DNA from: Haloferacaceae archaeon PL-Br10_E2g29
GTDB taxonomy: Archaea; Halobacteriota; Halobacteria; Halobacteriales; Haloferacaceae
Direction: 5' to 3'
Assembly (NCBI GenBank): GCA_001563965.1
Contig: LKMS01000044.1
Location: 1 to 10,198, forward strand
Length of the DNA stretch: 10,198 nt
Position numbers and translations under genes: made by a program. The notes beneath the pieces were generated by a model. The model saw nothing but the letters and a program-made list of their open reading frames with translations. It was not told where the DNA came from and did no database searches. Positions 7,235-10,198 of the stretch are shown here, in pieces (the stretch's first letter is position 1; every line of letters starts with the position of its first letter).

Positions 7235-7603
7235 ATGGATTGTCGAGTTGTCGCCGAAGCCGCGGTCCCCGTCTACGACGTCGAGACACCGCAGGAGGCC
7301 GTCCGGATCGCCATCTCGAAAACCGGTGCATCGCTGAACCCCGATCTAAGCTACGTCGAAATCAGCCCGAGCGAGCGAACAACGCCCGCGGGCGCAGAGA
7401 TGCCTCCGGCGTTCGTTGCCGCCGACGAGGCGCTCGTCGCCCTCGATCTCGAACTGAACGTGTTTAGTGTCGAAAGCAAAGAACACGCCGGGCGCATCGC
7501 GCGGAGCGAACTCGGCGGGCAGCTCAACGAAATTCCGCTGTCGATCGAGGAGATCGAACGCGTCGATGAGACAGCTGGGGACGACACCAGTAATGACGAC
7601 TGA
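7235..7603 (+). CDS. UPF0212 / DUF555 family protein, function unknown
   Basis: This 122-residue protein is recognised by MDCRVVAEAAVPVYDVETP, then AVRIAISKTGASLNPDLSYVEI, PPAFVAADEALVALDLELNVF, and EHAGRIARSELGGQL. The pattern belongs to the archaeal UPF0212/DUF555 family, which has no assigned function. No signal peptide or membrane segment is visible, and the tail is acidic (DETAGDDTSNDD). Many family members, as I recall them, carry a Cys-Pro-x-Cys-Gly before PPAF. Here that place reads ERTTPAGAEMPPAF, with no cysteine and apparently one residue fewer, so a metal site seems lost. An in-frame ATG at 7208 would add nine residues (MVVDTIAQY); I prefer 7235 because the family begins at MDCRVV or similar. 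Neither start has a clear Shine-Dalgarno site or TATA box. Confidence 0.8.
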   Translation: MDCRVVAEAAVPVYDVETPQEAVRIAISKTGASLNPDLSYVEISPSERTTPAGAEMPPAFVAADEALVALDLELNVFSVESKEHAGRIARSELGGQLNEIPLSIEEIERVDETAGDDTSNDD

Positions 7604-7673
7604 GCAGTAACGAAGAGCCCGAACAGCGAGACGACGAGCAACGAGAAATCCGGCGACAGCGACGCGCCGTGAC

Positions 7674-7681
7674 CCTTATTC
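7674..7681 (+). promoter_or_regulatory. Probable TATA box of the siroheme/haem operon
   Basis: CCTTATTC is centred at about 7677, 26 bases before an ATG at 7704. It predicts a transcript that begins at 7704, about 74 bases upstream of the precorrin-2 dehydrogenase start codon. It would drive the dehydrogenase and hemA together. Confidence 0.45.
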
Positions 7682-7703
7682 TCGTCGATCACCAAGAGCG
7701 AAT

Positions 7704-7781
7704 ATGCACGCTGTCGATGCCACCTCATCGGATCGCGCCCGCGGATTGACCGGGAGCGACGGGGAGGACCGCCCACGGTGA
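7704..7781 (+). CDS. Possible leaderless leader ORF (25 codons) ahead of precorrin-2 dehydrogenase
   Basis: An ATG lies exactly where the TATA box at 7674-7681 predicts the first transcribed base, so it could be read as a leaderless message. It encodes 25 residues beginning MHAVDATSSDRARG and ending EDRPR. Its TGA (7779-7781) overlaps the GTG start of the next gene (7778-7780) as GTGA, the arrangement seen in translationally coupled genes. The Shine-Dalgarno site of the dehydrogenase lies inside it. It is in a different frame from the dehydrogenase, so it is not an N-terminal extension. The peptide resembles no family I know, so its role, if any, would be regulatory. It may also be a chance reading frame in an ordinary 5' leader. 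Confidence 0.3.
   Translation: MHAVDATSSDRARGLTGSDGEDRPR
7763..7767 (+). promoter_or_regulatory. Shine-Dalgarno site deciding the GTG start at 7778
   Basis: GGAGG ends 10 bases before the GTG at 7778 and matches the anti-Shine-Dalgarno CCTCC of archaeal 16S rRNA. It supports this unusual start codon and implies a leadered message, unlike most promoters in the window. Confidence 0.6.
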
Positions 7782-8452
7782 TTCCGCTCTATCACGACTT
7801 CAGCGACGAGACCGTCCTCGTCTTCGGTGGGGGAACAGTTGGCGCACGCAAAGCCGCGCGATTTGCGAGCGAAAGCCGGGTTGTCGTCGTCAGTCCCGCG
7901 TTCGATGACCGGCTGTGTGGCGCTGACGCCCCGGAAATCGACCGGATTCGCGCGGCTCCCTCGCCCGACGCGGTTGGTGGATGGCTCGACCGAATTGACC
8001 CGGTGTTGGTCGTCGCCGCGACCGACCGGAGCGACCTCAACGGTACAATCGAGACGGCCGCCCGCGAACGCGGACTCCTCGTCAACCGAACCGACCGGTC
8101 CGGCAGCCGCGAGGCCGGCAGCGTCGTCGTGCCCGCGACAATCGAGGAGCCGCCGGTGTCGGTCGCCATCTCGACGGGCGGCCAGAGCCCGGCACTCTCG
8201 CGGTATCTCCGCCAGCAACTCGAAACCGAACTGGAGAACGCGGGCGCGATGGCCGAGCTCACCGGAGCGCTCCGCGAGGAGCTCAAAACCGGGCCGGTGT
8301 CGGCGGCCGACCGGCGCGAGGCGATCCGGGCGGTCGTCCGCTCGCAGGCGGTTTGGAAGGCTTTACATACGGGAACTGCCAACGGGAGAAAAGAGGCAGA
8401 ACGCGTTATGACAGAACTGAACATGGCTGACGACGGAGGGGATCGCCGATGA
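7778..8452 (+). CDS. Precorrin-2 dehydrogenase / sirohydrochlorin synthase (CysG-N/Met8 family)
   Basis: This 224-residue protein oxidises precorrin-2 to sirohydrochlorin with NAD(P)+; some family members also insert iron to give siroheme. The N-terminal Rossmann fold shows VLVFGGGTVGARKA (GGGxVGxRK at 17-25). The family segment VNRTD (102-106) keeps the Asp aligned with the catalytic D104 of bacterial CysG, although about three residues are inserted after it. VAISTGGQSPALSRYLRQQLE (from 129) is the other signature. The uroporphyrinogen methyltransferase half of CysG is absent, as in stand-alone SirC/Met8 proteins. In haloarchaea sirohydrochlorin feeds siroheme and the alternative (Ahb) haem route. 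The start is GTG with GGAGG 10 bases upstream, and the stop overlaps the hemA start as ATGA. Co-transcription with hemA puts the first and a mid-pathway step of tetrapyrrole synthesis under one promoter. Confidence 0.92.
   Translation: MIPLYHDFSDETVLVFGGGTVGARKAARFASESRVVVVSPAFDDRLCGADAPEIDRIRAAPSPDAVGGWLDRIDPVLVVAATDRSDLNGTIETAARERGLLVNRTDRSGSREAGSVVVPATIEEPPVSVAISTGGQSPALSRYLRQQLETELENAGAMAELTGALREELKTGPVSAADRREAIRAVVRSQAVWKALHTGTANGRKEAERVMTELNMADDGGDRR
8435..8439 (+). promoter_or_regulatory. Shine-Dalgarno site of hemA
   Basis: GGAGG lies inside the last codons of the precorrin-2 dehydrogenase gene, nine bases before the ATG at 8449 and twelve before the ATG at 8452. The spacing favours 8449 as the start and points to coupled translation through the ATGA overlap. 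Confidence 0.6.
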
Positions 8453-9879
8453 TGCACACCGGCGTTCTCACCGCCATTAGCGTCTCCCATGTCACCGCAC
8501 GCGTTGACGAAATCGAAGCCGCGAGCGCCGCCGAGCCGACCGCCCGGATCGACACGCTCCTCGAGAAAACGGGGGTTGACGAGGCGTTCGTACTGCAGAC
8601 CTGCAACCGAACCGAGGCGTACGTCGTCACCGACCGCGCCGAACAGGGACGCCACGCGCTCGAATCGGTCGTGACCGGCGTTCGCTCGGGGGCAGTCGTC
8701 CGGATGGATCACGAGGAGAGCCTCCGGCATCTGATGGGCGTTGCCGCCGGCCTCGAATCGTTGGTGCTCGGCGAAGACCAGATTATCGGCCAACTCAAAA
8801 CCGCCTTCGAGACCGCCCGCCGGGTCGGCGGCATCGGCCCGATGCTCGAAGACGCGATCACGAAGGCAATCCACGTCGGCGAGCGCGCGCGAACCGAGAC
8901 CGAAATCAACGAGGGAATCGTCTCGCTTGGCTCGGCTGCCGTGAGTCTCGCCGAACGGGAACTCGATCTGGTGGACACCACGGCGCTCGTCGTCGGTGCC
9001 GGCGAGATGGGGACGCTTGCAGCCCAAGCACTCCAAAGCGCGTTGGTCAAGCGGGTTATTGTGGCCAACCGAACGGTTCCACACGCGGCACACATCGCCG
9101 CAACGCTCGACATCGAGGCCAACGCGGTCGGTCTCGACGCCGCAGCGGCGGCCGCCGAAACCGCCGATGTCGTCATTACGGCAACCAGCAGCCCCGATTA
9201 CATTCTCGATGCCAAGTCGTTGTCGACGGCCGGCGAAACGGTCTGTATCGATCTGGCCCAGCCGCGCGACATCGAGCCCGCCGCTGACGACCTCTCGACG
9301 GTCGCGGTGTACGACATCGACGCGCTCGAAACCGTGACTGACGAAACGCACGCCAAACGGGAGGCCGCCGCCCGCGAGGTCGAAGCGATGATCGATGCCG
9401 AGTTCGATCGCCTGCTCGCACTGTTCAAGCGAAAGCGCGCCGACGAGGCGATCAGCACGATGTACGAGAGTGCCGAGCGGGTCAAACACCGCGAGGTCGC
9501 CACCGCGTGTGCGAAGCTCGAATCCACCGGCGAACTCACCGACGAGCAACGCGAAATCGTCGAATCGCTGGCGGACTCGCTTGTCGGCCAGCTGCTCTCC
9601 GCACCGACGAAAAGCCTGCGCGAGGCCGCCGCCGAAGACGACTGGACGACGATTCAGACCGCGATGAGGCTGTTCAATCCGGAGTTCGACGGCACGTTTC
9701 CGCCGATCCCGGCCGAGGGCGAACGCGGGGACGACGCGGCGTCTAAACCGAGTCCCGCAGGAGGCCCCCCATCGGGCGATCTTCCACCCTCGATTCCCGA
9801 ATCACTCGACGAACTGCCCGACAGCGTCGGTGCGGGCGACATTCCACCACACGTGCTGAGCCGGCTCACCGACGACTGA
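8449..9879 (+). CDS. hemA: Glutamyl-tRNA reductase
   Basis: This 476-residue enzyme reduces glutamyl-tRNA(Glu) to glutamate-1-semialdehyde with NADPH, the first committed step of the C5 tetrapyrrole route. The N-terminal catalytic domain carries the nucleophile C52 in QTCNRTE, followed by SLRHLMGVAAGLESLVLGEDQI (91-112), where H94 is the conserved histidine. The NADPH domain has VVGAGEMG (181-188) and ANRT, with ATSSPDYIL after it. The C-terminal part is a helical dimerisation domain. From about residue 420 a tail rich in Pro, Gly, Ser and Asp follows the helical domain and ends in PPHVLSRLTDD; it is probably disordered, and such tails occur in haloarchaeal HemA. The start overlaps the upstream gene by four bases. 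A T-run ends the unit 17 bases after the stop codon. No hemL or hemB is within view. Confidence 0.96.
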   Translation: MMHTGVLTAISVSHVTARVDEIEAASAAEPTARIDTLLEKTGVDEAFVLQTCNRTEAYVVTDRAEQGRHALESVVTGVRSGAVVRMDHEESLRHLMGVAAGLESLVLGEDQIIGQLKTAFETARRVGGIGPMLEDAITKAIHVGERARTETEINEGIVSLGSAAVSLAERELDLVDTTALVVGAGEMGTLAAQALQSALVKRVIVANRTVPHAAHIAATLDIEANAVGLDAAAAAAETADVVITATSSPDYILDAKSLSTAGETVCIDLAQPRDIEPAADDLSTVAVYDIDALETVTDETHAKREAAAREVEAMIDAEFDRLLALFKRKRADEAISTMYESAERVKHREVATACAKLESTGELTDEQREIVESLADSLVGQLLSAPTKSLREAAAEDDWTTIQTAMRLFNPEFDGTFPPIPAEGERGDDAASKPSPAGGPPSGDLPPSIPESLDELPDSVGAGDIPPHVLSRLTDD

Positions 9880-9896
9880 TCGGCGAGCGAGTCGGA

Positions 9897-9902
9897 TTTT
9901 TT
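9897..9902 (+). terminator. Oligo-T terminator after hemA (or TATA element of the next gene)
   Basis: Six consecutive T residues follow a GC-rich stretch 17 bases after the hemA stop codon, as expected for archaeal oligo-T termination. The same ATTTTTTGAT lies about 25 bases before the ATG at 9921 and may also act as the TATA box of the HAD-hydrolase gene. The sequence does not separate the two roles. Confidence 0.45.
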
Positions 9903-9947
9903 GATCGGCAGAACACACATATGCGGCGCGTGCGTACCAGCTTCTCA

Positions 9948-10198
9948 ATGGACAGCGCCGACTACGATTTTTGGCTGTTCGATCTCGACGGGACGCTCGT
10001 CGACGTCGAGTGGCCCTACATTCGGGCGGTGTTCGACCGCGTTAGCGACGAACTGGGCCGGTCGTTTACCGATCGCGAAGCGACCATCATCTGGCACGGC
10101 CTCGGTGACGTCCGTGATCGGATTCTCCGCTCACTCGACATCGAGCCCGCGACGTTTTGGGCGGCGTTTCACGAGATCGAACAGCCCGCCGAGCGCGC
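9948..10198 (+). CDS. HAD-superfamily hydrolase (phosphatase-like), 3' end outside the window
   Basis: Only the first 83 or so residues are present; the frame is open to the window edge. Motif I of the HAD superfamily is WLFDLDGTLVD, giving the nucleophile D12 and the acid/base D14. The cap region begins with WPYIRAVFDRVSDELGRSF and includes IIWHGLGDVRD, a pattern seen in haloarchaeal phosphoglycolate-phosphatase-like proteins. The substrate cannot be inferred. An in-frame ATG at 9921 would add MRRVRTSFS. I prefer 9948 because homologues start just before YDFWLFDLDGT and because the extra residues are basic rather than acidic. With the T-run as TATA box, transcription would start near 9921-9925, leaving a short leader. 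Confidence 0.85.
   Translation, partial: MDSADYDFWLFDLDGTLVDVEWPYIRAVFDRVSDELGRSFTDREATIIWHGLGDVRDRILRSLDIEPATFWAAFHEIEQPAER

Noticed and set aside
7792..9549. 585-codon open frame on the minus strand across precorrin-2 dehydrogenase and hemA
   Set aside because: It is a mirror of GC-rich coding sequence with strong GAC/GAG/CTC usage. It spans two well-identified genes, and its translation matches no family.
1..10198. Mobile element, CRISPR array, toxin-antitoxin or defence system
   Set aside because: I looked for spaced repeats, long terminal inverted repeats, transposase or integrase motifs and small paired genes. None was seen; even the tRNA gene is not flanked by a visible partial duplicate or integrase.

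Overview
The window is an ordinary-looking stretch of chromosome from a halophilic archaeon (class Halobacteria). The evidence is moderately high GC, coding sequences dominated by GAC/GAG/CTC codons that give Asp/Glu-rich proteins, TATA/BRE-like promoters sitting about 26 bases upstream of start codons with little or no leader, and archaeal or haloarchaeal families (Rio2 kinase, UPF0212/DUF555, small PRC-barrel protein, TrkA-N/DHH fusion). The species cannot be named from the sequence alone. I see no mobile element, CRISPR array, phage gene or sign of recent transfer.

Layout, left to right. Positions 1-146 hold no gene I can identify apart from the promoter of rio2. The rio2 atypical kinase/ATPase of small-subunit maturation is at 147-1055 (+). 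A tRNA-Lys(CTT) gene is on the minus strand at 1267-1340 with its own TATA box. Next is a TrkA-N/DHH phosphoesterase fusion with an altered DHH motif (1585-3039, +). It converges on a 96-residue PRC-barrel protein (3061-3351, -), which is divergent from malQ, a GH77 4-alpha-glucanotransferase (3574-5061, +). An MscS-type mechanosensitive channel (5168-6148, +) and an OGG1-type 8-oxoguanine DNA glycosylase (6240-7154, +) follow, then a UPF0212/DUF555 protein (about 7235-7603, +).

The right end is a tetrapyrrole operon: precorrin-2 dehydrogenase (7778-8452) and hemA, glutamyl-tRNA reductase (8449-9879). The two genes overlap by four bases and each has a Shine-Dalgarno site. A possible 25-codon leader ORF begins exactly where a TATA box predicts the transcript start, and its stop codon overlaps the dehydrogenase start codon. 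HemA makes the first committed precursor (glutamate-1-semialdehyde). The dehydrogenase acts at the branch to sirohydrochlorin, which haloarchaea use for siroheme and, through the Ahb route, for haem. A T-run ends the operon, and a HAD-family hydrolase begins at about 9948 and runs off the window.

Most genes are housekeeping. The points most worth a second look are the DHY substitution in the DHH protein, the overlapping leader ORF in the haem operon, the PRC-barrel protein as a candidate relative of haloarchaeal division proteins, the changed estranged-cytosine contact in the OGG1 homologue, and the apparent loss of a cysteine pair in the UPF0212 protein.
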